64,000 nt of DNA from Solicoccozyma terricola (taxonomy: Eukaryota > Basidiomycota > Tremellomycetes > Filobasidiales > Piskurozymaceae): NCBI GenBank assembly GCA_001600875.1, contig BCLD01000006.1:191126-255125 (forward strand), read 5' to 3'. Of this stretch, positions 1 through 9,970 are shown one piece after another (the stretch's first letter is position 1; each line of letters begins with the position of its first letter). The notes under the pieces were generated by a model that saw only the letters and a program-made list of their open reading frames with translations, had not been told where the DNA came from and did no database searches. A program made the translations under genes and the position numbers.

Positions 1-41
1 GGGGGGGGGGGGGGGGGGGGGGGGGTGGTTTAGAAGATGAT

Positions 42-443
42 TCACCCATTCCCATTTCGAACGAGCTCCGGATTAAAGGAACAAATAAAAAAAAACCCAC
101 CTACCCATTGATCCCATATCCCACCCGTATACCCATACAAATTAGACCCCGCAGCACCACCACCACCAACCACCACCACCTCCTCTTCCCAATTAACCTT
201 CTTATTCTGTTTCCACTTCTTACCTCCAAAAAGACTTTTCAACCCCTTGGATGAGGAAGACGATGTATCTTGGATTTCGAACATACGATCCGGGATATTG
301 GATGTGTTGATGGGGGGCCCCCGGGGGGGGAGAGGGGAGGGGTTATTAGGTAGAGGTTGTGTGAAGAAGGGATGCTTCAATTGCTGTGGGTTTGGTATTG
401 ATTGTGTGGATGGGGAAGCCGGGGTGGGGATTACAAGGGTCAT
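42..443 (-). CDS. 5' end of an unrecognised gene (partial)
   Basis: The frame reads leftward from an ATG at 443. It encodes a Pro/Ser-rich N-terminus, then a basic patch (residues about 68-80, LFGGKKWKQNKK) and an acidic/valine stretch. A plausible donor (GTAGGTGG) follows the codons for IWDQW near position 107, so the rest of the protein would lie off the left edge. The intron would hold the long G run at 1-25, which is a C run on the sense strand. No domain is recognised. The composition is partly low complexity, so this may be a chance open frame, but the basic/acidic core and the well-placed donor make a real first exon reasonable. Confidence 0.4.
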   Translation of the reverse strand: MTLVIPTPASPSTQSIPNPQQLKHPFFTQPLPNNPSPLPPRGPPINTSNIPDRMFEIQDTSSSSSKGLKSLFGGKKWKQNKKVNWEEEVVVVGGGGAAGSNLYGYTGGIWDQWVGGFFFICSFNPELVRNGNG

Positions 444-1278
444 GGGTATGAGTGATCGTTATGCATCATCTCATTGTGGGGCGGCGTTGTTGTTGACGCT
501 TCTCATCTCAATCCGTGGGGAGGGGGGAGGGGGGAGGGGGGGAGGAGGACAATAAAGAGGTGGAAAGGAATGGGGAGGGAGAGGGAGGGGGGGGGGAGGA
601 GGGATCTGCAAAGGGGCCGATGACAGACGAACAACTGTATGTATGTGGAAAAGCATAGATGATTAACATGGGGACAATTGATGGATATGATGGATGATGG
701 ATGTTGAGGACGCCGAGGATGGTATCGGTATGGCGGGGCGGGTTCACGTGGAACTGCCGTGCCCATTTAAGCCCAAGGATCGTTACCCGTTTTCTCGTCG
801 AGTTGTGCCGGATTGGATGTTGTTTGATACCCCCTACCGCCTACCGCCCTACCACCCCGCCTTGCCGCTCTTCGTCTCCGGTCTCCCCTCCCCTCCGCTG
901 GCTCCACAGGTAACGCATTCGACAGGTCGCGGGTGACGATGACGAAAGCATTTCCCCCTTGCCGCTCCATTCCGCCCCGATCGACCTCGTTTCAGGTTAT
1001 CCACTAGTACGAGAGAGAGCCAAGCATGGGAGAGAGAGCATGGGAGAGCATGGGAGAGCATGCAGCATGCAGCAGGCCAGGCCACGGGGGGTTACGGGTT
1101 CGACAACAATCTCATAGACATCGCATGCTATCAATTACATCCTTCGAATCCTCCCTCTCCACTCATCAAACATCCCCTATTCGTCGTTTCTGCATAAAGT
1201 CCCCTCTATACCACGTCCCTACGTCGTGTGACATCCAAACAACAACATCCCCAGCTCCCCACCTCCCCACCACCCATC
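444..1278. other. gene-free divergent spacer, G-rich
   Basis: No gene is supported here. The first part (510-600) is made of G-rich runs, with short repeats of GAGCATGG near 1025-1060. It probably contains the promoters of the leftward partial gene and of the rightward surface-protein gene starting at 1279. Confidence 0.5.
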
Positions 1279-3852
1279 ATGCGACCCTTCAACCCACTCC
1301 ACTTTCTAATCGGTACATCCTACCTATCCTCCGTCGTATTCGCATTCACTTATAATATCGGTACACCAACACAATGTGGTTCTTTGGACGTTTCATTTTC
1401 ATCTGGGAAAGGTCCATATCGTCTTATTATCATGCCGGTACGTTTCCCCCTCATCGTCCGAACCAGTCTCAAGGTGAACTTTGTTCGTTGACGACGACGA
1501 CGACCACCATCGCCATCACCTCTTTTTTTCCCCCCCTTTCTCTGGTATCATCATACGATTGGATGTTCTCAATTACAGACGGGAGAAGGATCATCCCATC
1601 AACTACTAAACATCTCAATCCCAACATCTCAAAAATCTCCATATACCATAACTTCATTCCCTGAACCTGCTGGAATGCAGTTCTTAGGTGTAATGTATGA
1701 TGAAGGTGGTGGTGGATATTCAACGACTGGGGTATCTAGTTTGTTGAGTGAGTGGCTTGGATGTGGGGTGCCCGCGCCGGGGGGTGGGGGGGGGGAGGAG
1801 ATCGTATGGGAGATGAGACTGATGGGTTTACGGGGGAATGTTCTTTGGATTGGTTATTTAGCTGTTGGATCATCTAGGACAGGAGATAGCTCATGTTTGA
1901 ATTCGTGAGTTGGCCGCTAGCCCGGGGGGAGGTAGAAACACCAAAACAACGTTCCCATTATCAAGTCGCTGATTGCTTTTTGTTCTTTTTCTTTTTCTTG
2001 TTCTTTTTCTTTTTCCTTTTCTTTTTCTTTTTCTTTTTCTTTTTCTTTTTCTTTTTCTTTTTCTTTTTCTTTTTCTTTTTCTTTTTCTTTTCCTTTTTCT
2101 TCTTTTTCCTTTTCCCTTTTCCCTTCCACTCACAGCAATCCAACCGCCGACTTTTACTTCTCCACATCATCATCCAACCCGAGTCAATGTGATTCATACA
2201 CATTCACTCTTCAAAACACATACACAGCTCCTGCGTATGTTATCGGTATGATACCAGGTGGGAATATTTGGTCAGCGGGTACGATAACTTCCAATGGTCA
2301 AACTAGTTTTCAAATCGATAAGGTTAATGTGAAGAGTGGGACAAAGGTTTTGTTTGCCATTTCCGATGCCGGTCAGTATGGAACTGGTGGAAGGTGAGTC
2401 GAGCGAGGGGCGCTTGGGGGGCGGTCGGAAAACATTTTGGGAGTGCTAAATAAAAAATCAATTATCGTTTTGGAACCCTTCCTAGTACTCAATTAATGAC
2501 GATGCAAGGATCATCATCAGGCGATTCTTCATGTTTGAACTCTCAATCCCCAGCAAGTATCACAACTTCGTCATCTCAAACTTCAACTTCAAGTAGTAGC
2601 GGTACGGCATCTCAGAGTTCGAGTTCGATCGCAGGTGTTGGAGGCGGTGGTGGTGGTGGGAATGGCCAAAGTAATACTGGGTGAGTGTTGAACACGCGGT
2701 GCCTCCGTGTTGATCACCTCCCCCCCCCCCCCCCCCCCCCCCCCNCAAAACCTGACGGTTCTCCCGCCTTCCGCTCAGATCGAAAACAACCCCAATAGGC
2801 GCCATAGTCGGCGGTGTCGTCGGTGGCGTGGCCCTTCTCCTCATCCTCGCCCTCCTCGGCTGCTGTCTTGTTCGTAGAAGACGTCAAGTTCGTGACCCAA
2901 AACATCCACGAGAGAAAGTCATTGGATCGTATCTCGCTTTACGGATTGACGGTAGTAAATCAAGCAGCGAAAAGGACAGAAGATCGAATGGAAGTGCCGG
3001 TGCTGATTTGCTTGGTGCTTACCCGACTGCACGTACGAATAGCGATCGAGTAACTCATCATCCAGACCCAGAGGAACAGCTTTACGAACCCTCGCCGTTC
3101 TTCGCACATGGTGAAGATGGTGGTGGTGGAGGGTCAGGGTCGACCGCGGGAGTAGGTGCCGCAGCCACGGCCGCTGCCGCCATTGGCATTCACTCCCGGA
3201 ATCCTTCATACGGCAACGATAGCAGCACAGGCGACAAAACCTCATCAGAGCAAAATCGGATCTCAAACACCAATAGGAACTCGAACTCGACAGGCTATGG
3301 TTTAGATTGGAATCCACAGACGTGGGGTCGTGAACCACCTTCTCTTGCGTCAGAACCTCATACCGCCGCTCACAGTGCAGTGTTCGGTGGGAGTGGCGAA
3401 GTCTCATCTACCGGCGGTGCCACACCGGCCCATTCGACGAACGTCATTGGTGGTCCTCTCGCTCAAAGCGCAATGCCAACCCAAGGATCTCCCCAGTTAA
3501 GCTCAGGAACCTTTGAATCATCCCCGGCTGCTGCAGGTATGATTCGTGGCGCATCGACCAGGAAACCTCCAGTGCAGCAACAGCAACCACCTTCCACACT
3601 CAACACCATCAATCGTCGACAAAGCGAGGTCATCTCAGGACACGAGGGCGGATTGCAAACAACAGGCCTAGGTCCAGATGCACTCGGCCGACCGACAAGA
3701 TTCGTATTACACGAGGATGCAGGAGCAATGGTCGATGATACCGAGGAGCAGATGTGAGTCCAGTGCGGGTTCCCCCTGAACTGCATACACTGATCACAAC
3801 TTGATTGCGGCAGCGAACTGCCACCTCGCTATGATCAAGTTCAGGCGAGGTA
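1279..3852 (+). CDS. Single-pass cell-surface protein with duplicated ectodomain and C-terminal PPxY motif
   Basis: The protein starts with a hydrophobic signal-like segment (PLHFLIGTSYLSSVVFA). Two similar Cys-containing modules follow, each ending in the motif GDSSCLNS, then a Ser/Thr/Gly-rich stalk and one membrane helix (GAIVGGVVGGVALLLILALL) followed by CCLVRRRRQ. The cytoplasmic tail of about 300 residues is low complexity. Exons as read: 1279-1437, about 1578-1746, about 1860-1904, 2136-2393, about 2486-2681, about 2779-3749, and a final small exon ending at 3852. The last exon adds IELPPRYDQVQAR, which contains PPRY, a WW-domain ligand of the type bound by Rsp5/Nedd4 ligases. The overall plan (signal peptide, ectodomain, TM, disordered tail) is common among basidiomycete surface proteins of unknown function. 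A sensor or adhesin role is only a guess. Confidence 0.75.
1975..2115 (+). repeat. (CTTTTT)n hexanucleotide array in an intron
   Basis: About 140 nt of nearly pure CTTTTT repeats lie inside the intron 1905-2135 and end about 20 nt before its 3' splice site. On the sense strand they form an extreme polypyrimidine tract. Apparent Lys/Glu-rich or Phe-rich frames across it are by-products of the repeat. Confidence 0.9.
2720..2744 (+). repeat. C homopolymer with an N, inside an intron
   Basis: A run of more than 20 C ending in one N sits in the intron (about 2682-2778) just before the exon that encodes the membrane helix of the surface protein. Its length is unlikely to be exact in the assembly. 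Confidence 0.8.
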
Positions 3853-4426
3853 ACATACACATTGTTCTCCTCCCGCCGATAGATGTCCACGCTTCATTTC
3901 TCCTGCTCTGTCATACGCTATAATTTACCTTGTATTCGAGCAGTCTCCTCGACACACGCCCCATGTCATCTGATTTTCAAATGGGTGAGGTGGTGCACGG
4001 CTACGGGCGCTGGGATACAATATTTCAGTGTCCGTGTATCACCTGGTGGAGACAGGGATACAGATCAGTGGTACACACAGACCTCTGGGCCGCTCTTTCC
4101 CGGCTCATGTGGCCATTTCTCGATCATACTCTGGATGTGCACCCCGCCAAAAGAAAGGGCACATATATTTGCAAGCCTAGTTCCCGCATGAGAGTTACCG
4201 CAGCTGCATTTTGCAAAACCCACGAGGTTACGCGAGCTTTTTGGCTAGCACAGGGTTTCGACCTCCTCAAACTCCCACGACGGGGTTAATGATCCCTGTT
4301 GAACTTGCTGTGTACATGACGCTGAATTTCCCTCAAACAATCGTTTTGTTAGAACTGACAATGATTCCGGTGCAAATTTCCCGAATGTTTAACCATATAT
4401 GATCACATTACACGACAACATGAACA
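3853..4426. other. convergent intergenic region
   Basis: This stretch lies between the 3' ends of the surface-protein gene (+) and the ferroportin gene (-). Open frames here are short, with no recognisable domains or splice-linked continuation. I see only 3' UTR and terminator space. Confidence 0.5.
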
Positions 4427-6675
4427 CTAATGGCTTGCTTCGTTATCCTCCCCTCCTAACATCTCATATTGATGGCTGGCCCGATGGATCGAGTCCTTAT
4501 TGTGTCCTTTAAGACCCCAGTGAATGATGTGACCCCGAATATTATATACATATACGAGATAAATCAGACCCTATTAAGAGGCAGGGTTAGTGAGAATTTG
4601 GCCAAAGAGGAAGACCAAAACATTCTTCTTACACCTAGAATCACTGCGCAAAGACTGACGAGACCGGTCCATCGGAATCTGTTCCGGCGAGCCCAATTGA
4701 GGATTAGCGTAGAGGCGAGGCATCAGAGTTAGGTCAACTCACTCCTCCGGACGATTCAGAATGAACACCACAAGATACTTTCCAAGGTCAAAGGTGCTCT
4801 GCATGCTAACCTGCAATGCTGTGAACTTGTTCCGCCTAGGATGCCGTTCCAAAGCCACTTGCATTGACTGCAATTGGATAAGATCGAACGAGTAGAGCCC
4901 GATACGAGAGAGCGCAAGGAATGTGAAGAAGATGAGGATATTCATGGTCGAGCCTTGAACAGACGAGACAGAATCAGGGTTATGTTTTCCGCCAGCGCCA
5001 ATGTAGAGGCAGATGACAGTCGGTACGAGGCACCCGATCTCGAACCTGCACAGAACGAAGGCATGAGGGGAGCCGCATAGCGTGGGAACGTAGATCGATG
5101 CTCACCAAAGACTCCAGGCACCAGCTCTGACCAGACCAAGCTTGCTCTCAAGCCGGGGCATCACTACCGTTCCAAGCAGTCCGGTGATGACGCAAATACC
5201 TCTCATTGTGGATATAAAGACATCTGAAAACGATCTTTCGACCTTGAGGTATGACAACATGATGCCATCGAATGACAAAGTCGTGAGGTATACGCAGGAT
5301 CTTTGAGGGAAACTATTAGGGAGTGTACGGGCGCACAAAGGTGATACATAAAAGAATACTCACATTGCAACGGAACCTGGAAGAAAAGGTCACCATGAAG
5401 CCACATGACAGTCCAACCCGCCCTTCAATCCCGTCTAGGCAAACACTTACTCAAGAAAACTGGCATCTTTGCAAACTCAACCCAGTCCTTTCCCGTTTCA
5501 ACCAGACCGTGATGAACATCTCTGAAGAACGTTTCCAAACCCCTCTTTTGTGGGTGGCTTCCGGTCATCGTACCAGAAATCTGAACGATCCCCTCCCTGT
5601 CCTTCCGAGCGTCATCTGCTGCTAGAACAGGGAACATTTCCCACAACACTCCGAGCCACCAGAGTTCAATGGCAGAGGTAATGAGACTTAGACCAAGTAG
5701 AACCCATACACAAGTAGAGTAATGCGTTCCAGAGGCAGAGGTGAGGAAAGAAACGACGAGGGGAGCAAGAAGTTTGCACGTCAATGACGTTCTTCGAAGG
5801 GAAGTGTTGAAAGTTGTCAAGTTCGCGATGTTATGGTCTGATATGACGAGGATCCTAGAAATGTCAAGAATGTGATTAGAACGGCGCTACGAAGAGTATT
5901 TGACGGATTGCTCACCAGTCCCGATCAACAGCTAGATCAATGCCAACGGTGGCAATCCTGCCACATGTCGCGCTGAGAATCAAGACGCCTAGCACAATGT
6001 ACACCAATGTGGTTGAACTTGGAGATGGATCTGCGGCGTCGATCTGGACTGGCTGATCTCTCAACAGTAGCAAGGCAAGACGAGTGACTGTTCGCTTGTT
6101 CGCGGCAGAGAACGCTTGACTGCAGGTAGCCGCAAGAGGACCGAAAAGGACAGCGAAGGAGAGGTAGACGATGCTTTGGAAGGACTTGGAGTATTCAATG
6201 AGGCAACGGGGTGAGCTTTATCTGTAAAATGTATAGCACTGGAAGTCTTACCCACCTTCTGAGCAATGATCATTCTCCTTGCAAAGCCAAGTCTTGCTCG
6301 TAGATCCACCTGATCCCCCATCCAACCAGAAAACAGGATGGAACCTAGTGTGATACATAGTCCCAGTACAGATGCTGGAATCAGCGTAGTAGGGAAAAGC
6401 ACGATGAGGAAGAGGTATGCAGCGAATTCTGAGGGGGAAGGGGTGAATGTCAGCTGGAGGACCTCGTCAAGTTCGGACAATTCAGCTAATCACCTAGTGA
6501 TTGTTCACACCACGCACTAGCGATAAGATCACCAGTCAGTTTTCACTTCCAGACGCATCACTGTATCATGCGCGGGGACTCACTTGCTTGCGTGCTGAGC
6601 CACTACGACGGCCAAACCCCGATATGGAATCGTTGATATCTTGACCGTCTCCGCGTCGCCGTCGCCGGAAGACAT
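4427..6675 (-). CDS. Ferroportin-family (SLC40) iron exporter
   Basis: This is a predicted 553-residue multi-pass transporter, close to the 571 of human ferroportin, a plasma-membrane Fe(II) exporter. Family signatures read out in order: LFPTTLIPASVLGL and SGWMGDQVDLRARL (first helices), IATVGIDLAVDRDW, the motif LRRTSLTCKLLAPLVV, YLTTLSFDGIMLSYLK, ICVITGLLGTVVMPRL, and SRIGLYSFDLIQLQ near the end. Exons as read on the minus strand: 6675-6584, 6516-6494, 6428-6256, 6184-5916, 5854-5451, 5376-5364, 5300-5106, 5045-4743, 4678-4633 and 4570-4427. They join in a single frame. The stop at 4739-4741 is not used: a GTGAGT donor precedes it, and two further exons complete the last helices (NRPEEFRWTGLVSL, then GLIYLVYVYNIRGH). 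It is divergent from EME1 across 265 bp. Whether it sits in the plasma, vacuolar or organelle membrane cannot be told. Confidence 0.9.
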
Positions 6676-6940
6676 TGCGGACTGGAAACTTGGCGAGGAG
6701 GACTGGAATCACTGCAACCTCACGTTACATACAACAAGATGTGGGTGGATGTGCGTGAGACGATCATCTCCTTGTTGGCATTCCACCTATACGACAAATA
6801 CCACATATGCTGCCCATCACAGCCTTCCTCACGTGCACTTCATTTACGCGTAGTACGGCAAGATAGTTCAAGCACGATCCACTACTCAACCCCGCAACAT
6901 CCAGCATCAGCAGCATCGCAGCAATCCCATAGCCTTCCCT
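6676..6940. promoter_or_regulatory. shared divergent promoter region, ferroportin/EME1
   Basis: 265 bp separate two divergent start codons, so both promoters must lie here. I see no clear TATA box or other defined element. Confidence 0.4.
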
Positions 6941-9504
6941 ATGGCCACCGACTACATCGAGATCCTCTCGGATGACGATGACGTGATTCCAAAGCAGTCG
7001 GCTGCACGATCGATTGACGACGGACCTGACGCTTATATCCTGTTCGATGATGATTCGTCGACGGTGAGACATGGCAGGGCAGGCAAACAGAGGGCAGGAG
7101 ACAACCATCAGTGGGTGGATTATTGATGATATACATCTTAATCCGATGACTGAACGGCATACCACGCTCTTTTCACCTCTTTCCAGTGAGATAGTTATCC
7201 TCGGTTCATCTTCACCTCCTCCACCACTCCCGTCCTCCAACCCAGAGCTTCCCGATCTCGACGAAATCATGGGTCTCAAGAGCTTCCCAGCTCCGAAGCG
7301 AAAGCACGACTCCAATCCCTTCCCGCGAATCATCGCACCTCCTGCCAAACTCTTATATCCATCCAGCGATATCGATATCTTCTCCTCGTCTCCACCTCAA
7401 CCTCTACAGCGTGCGCCACCAACATTGGTGGCTAGATCACGCGCTGCGGCTCCAAGGCCACCTCCACGTCTTGCAGGGACTACATTATCCCTGGCTCCCC
7501 TTCCCTATGAGAAGAAGAAAGAATCCAAATTGTCACCAGCAGCAGATGCCTCTTATGGTGATTTTCGTTGGGAAATGACGGATGATGAGATGGACTCGGA
7601 GCTCATTCAACAAGCGGGATTGGGCACCAGCGGTGATAACGTAGGTGGAGAAAGGGGTTCAGGTATGGCGGAGGAGTTAGAACCGGTTGCTGGTCCAAGC
7701 AGAGTGGTTGAAAAAATCGTCGAATCGAGAAGGCCCATAGCGAAACGATCTCGAGCGTCGGTAAGGAGGGACTCGAAGCTTGACGGTGGTGCATCGGATG
7801 AGGAGGCTGCAGAGTCGTCCATGCCAAAACCTAAGAAAGCGAAAGCAACGGTGAGTGATGGGTTTTTCGCTACATAACATGTTTTTCACGCTGAATTCAG
7901 GAAATGTGGTTCTTCCTCCTAGAAGAATGATGAAGATGGCAGGGTTCCGACTGCAGCTGAGAAAAAGGCCACAAAAGAGCGCGAAAAGGCGGAGAAGGCT
8001 CGCTTCGTGGAAGCCAACAAGGTGATTTTGCCTCCCGATTTCTATTGCTACAAGATCAGTCATGCTGACGTGCATCCGCGCTGCTGTGAACCCCGGCAGC
8101 TCCGCTCGAATCGCAACGACACTATCCGCGAACTCACGATGCACATTGCCAGCGACCTTTACAACGACCCATCTTCTCCACTTTATCATGCCTTACCGAC
8201 CCTCCGAGCCAAGTTCGAGACCAACCTATCCCAAGTGCACGTCATGAATGATGACTCTGACGATCGTGTTGTTCCTGGTCTGATCAAATTCAAACGCTTC
8301 GTTCAAGCTCGATATAACCTGCAGAAAAAGGTGTTTGAACCTTTACCGCGAGGAGAGGAACATTGGCAGGACGAGACTACTATCATATTGGTCAAATACG
8401 CGAAAGATCTCATTGATCTCATCTCTCGAGGTCAACTCTGTGAATGGCTTTCAGACATCAAGGACGTACTCAAGTGGCGTGGCAAAGGTCGAAGTATAGT
8501 CCTAGTTATTCATGGTATGAAGCAGTACTACGCGAAGACGAAGAGTATCGAGGCTAAGGCATTTAGGGAGAGCGCGTTGGATGTCATGAATGGCCGTACG
8601 TCGGAAACGGGAGCTGCAGTCGGAGAGACTTCCACGAACGGAAGGGTGACGCAGGATCAGGTCGAAAAGGAACTCGCGAGATTACATATGCTGGAAAGAT
8701 GTTTTCAAATTCATGGTATGTGGTGCTTGGAGAATGCTTGTCTTTCATTACCTTATGTCGTTTTTTTTTTTTTTGTTCCAGTTGATAAGAAGGAAGACTT
8801 GGAGGAATGGGTCTGGAATCTTGCTGCTGATATAGCAATCCGTCCGGTGGGTGCTGCTTGGGTGTTAAACCGATACTTTGAAATGTCATCCTATACTGAC
8901 CTCTTCACCTACTCTCCCCTTGTTGACCGTAGTACAAGTGAGAACCGGCTGAAAGTCTCGTTCCTCGACCAACTCCTCTGGTACTGATCCTTACCTGGCC
9001 TTCGTTTGACAGACTCATCCAGAAGTCTCATCTCCCCTTTTCCACTGAAGATGTCGCTCGCAAGGGGAAGACTCCTTCGGATACGTTTCAACTGATGTTG
9101 CAGCAAATCCCACTGATCACTTCATCCGGAGCGAGTGGCGTGGCCGAACACTACAAATCTTTCAAGGAGTTGATGGAGGCCTTTGAAAAAGCTGAGAGGG
9201 ATGAAGCGAGGGGAAGATGCGGGCATGCTGACGTTGAGGGACTATTGCGCGACTGTCCTGTGAGCTCTGAGAACGGAGCAGCCGAACAACTTTGTCAAGA
9301 GACCTGACCGCGTCAACTATTGCAGGTCCGAAACTTGACGACTGGAGTCGAGAACCACCGATTGTTAGGCAATGTGAGCGCTCATCGCAGACTCCCTTGC
9401 AGCACAACTCTCATCGAACCGTCTGACATGGTGATCTCTTGCAGGCCAGATCTGCTCGCATTTACAGCGTTTTCCGAGGACGCAATTCGCATGCAACCGC
9501 ATAA
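6941..9504 (+). CDS. EME1: Eme1/Mms4-like subunit of the Mus81 structure-specific endonuclease
   Basis: This is the non-catalytic partner of Mus81, which cuts branched DNA such as 3' flaps and nicked Holliday junctions in the nucleus. The N-terminal ~250 residues are disordered and acidic/Ser-rich with basic patches (KRKHDSNPFPR, PKPKKAKAT). An ERCC4-type nuclease-like domain follows (IVLVIHGMKQYYAKTKS; EKELARLHMLERCFQI), then a C-terminal helix-hairpin-helix-like part (MLQQIPLITSSGASGVAEHY) ending ARSARIYSVFRGRN. The first exon (6941-7060) joins the second at the acceptor after TGAG near 7190; the earlier AG would give an immediate stop. Further introns lie near 7850-7920, 8715-8780, 8848-8931, 8982-9011, 9259-9326 and 9373-9445. 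The usual catalytic ERKxxxD motif of Mus81 is absent, as expected for Eme1. MUS81 itself is not in the window. Confidence 0.85.
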
Positions 9505-9970
9505 GCGCCGCTCCTTGCCAGACGGCTTAGAGATTCGATACGCACGGGCGTGGTGCGCACGCAGAACGGTAAAGTTTTGGATTCCTGAGATTGCTTACTC
9601 GACTGCCTGCTGCTGGATCTACCTGTTCCTTTGTTGTCCTATCATGCTCTGCATTGTACCTGTCCTGCTGGCTATGCTCACTGACGACCCTGCCGGGGAA
9701 CCGCTTGAATTACACCCGAAATTGCATTTTTCTAAGCTTCGCGTATTTGTGAATTTGTTGACCCGCCCCGAGTGCTTTGATTGAAATTATACCGGTGCTC
9801 CTCTGGGGTAGGGTAGGGCACATCTGGATTCGCACAGCGTCACATCCAGTCGATTCACACAGCATCAACCACCATCGGGGGAACCAGCTACCCACCTCCC
9901 GCTCACCTAGACAGCGATCCAGCCGCCCAGAGAACATAGACCAATCTGAATCTCTTCGACGACTCATAAA
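9505..9970. other. intergenic region between EME1 and AGC1
   Basis: Tandem genes on the plus strand flank this 466-bp spacer. It should hold the 3' end of EME1 and the AGC1 promoter. I see no other feature. Confidence 0.5.

Noticed and set aside
1891..2251. Lys/Arg-rich and Phe/Leu-rich frames on both strands
   Set aside because: They are translations of the (CTTTTT)n repeat inside an intron.
3883..4402. Short plus-strand frames between the surface-protein and ferroportin genes
   Set aside because: No similarity to known domains and no convincing splice-linked continuation; treated as convergent 3' flanks.
4739..4741. TGA as the ferroportin stop
   Set aside because: A GTGAGT donor precedes it and two downstream exons restore the conserved last helices (FRWTGLVSL, LIYLVYVYNIRGH) in frame, so 4427 is the better end.
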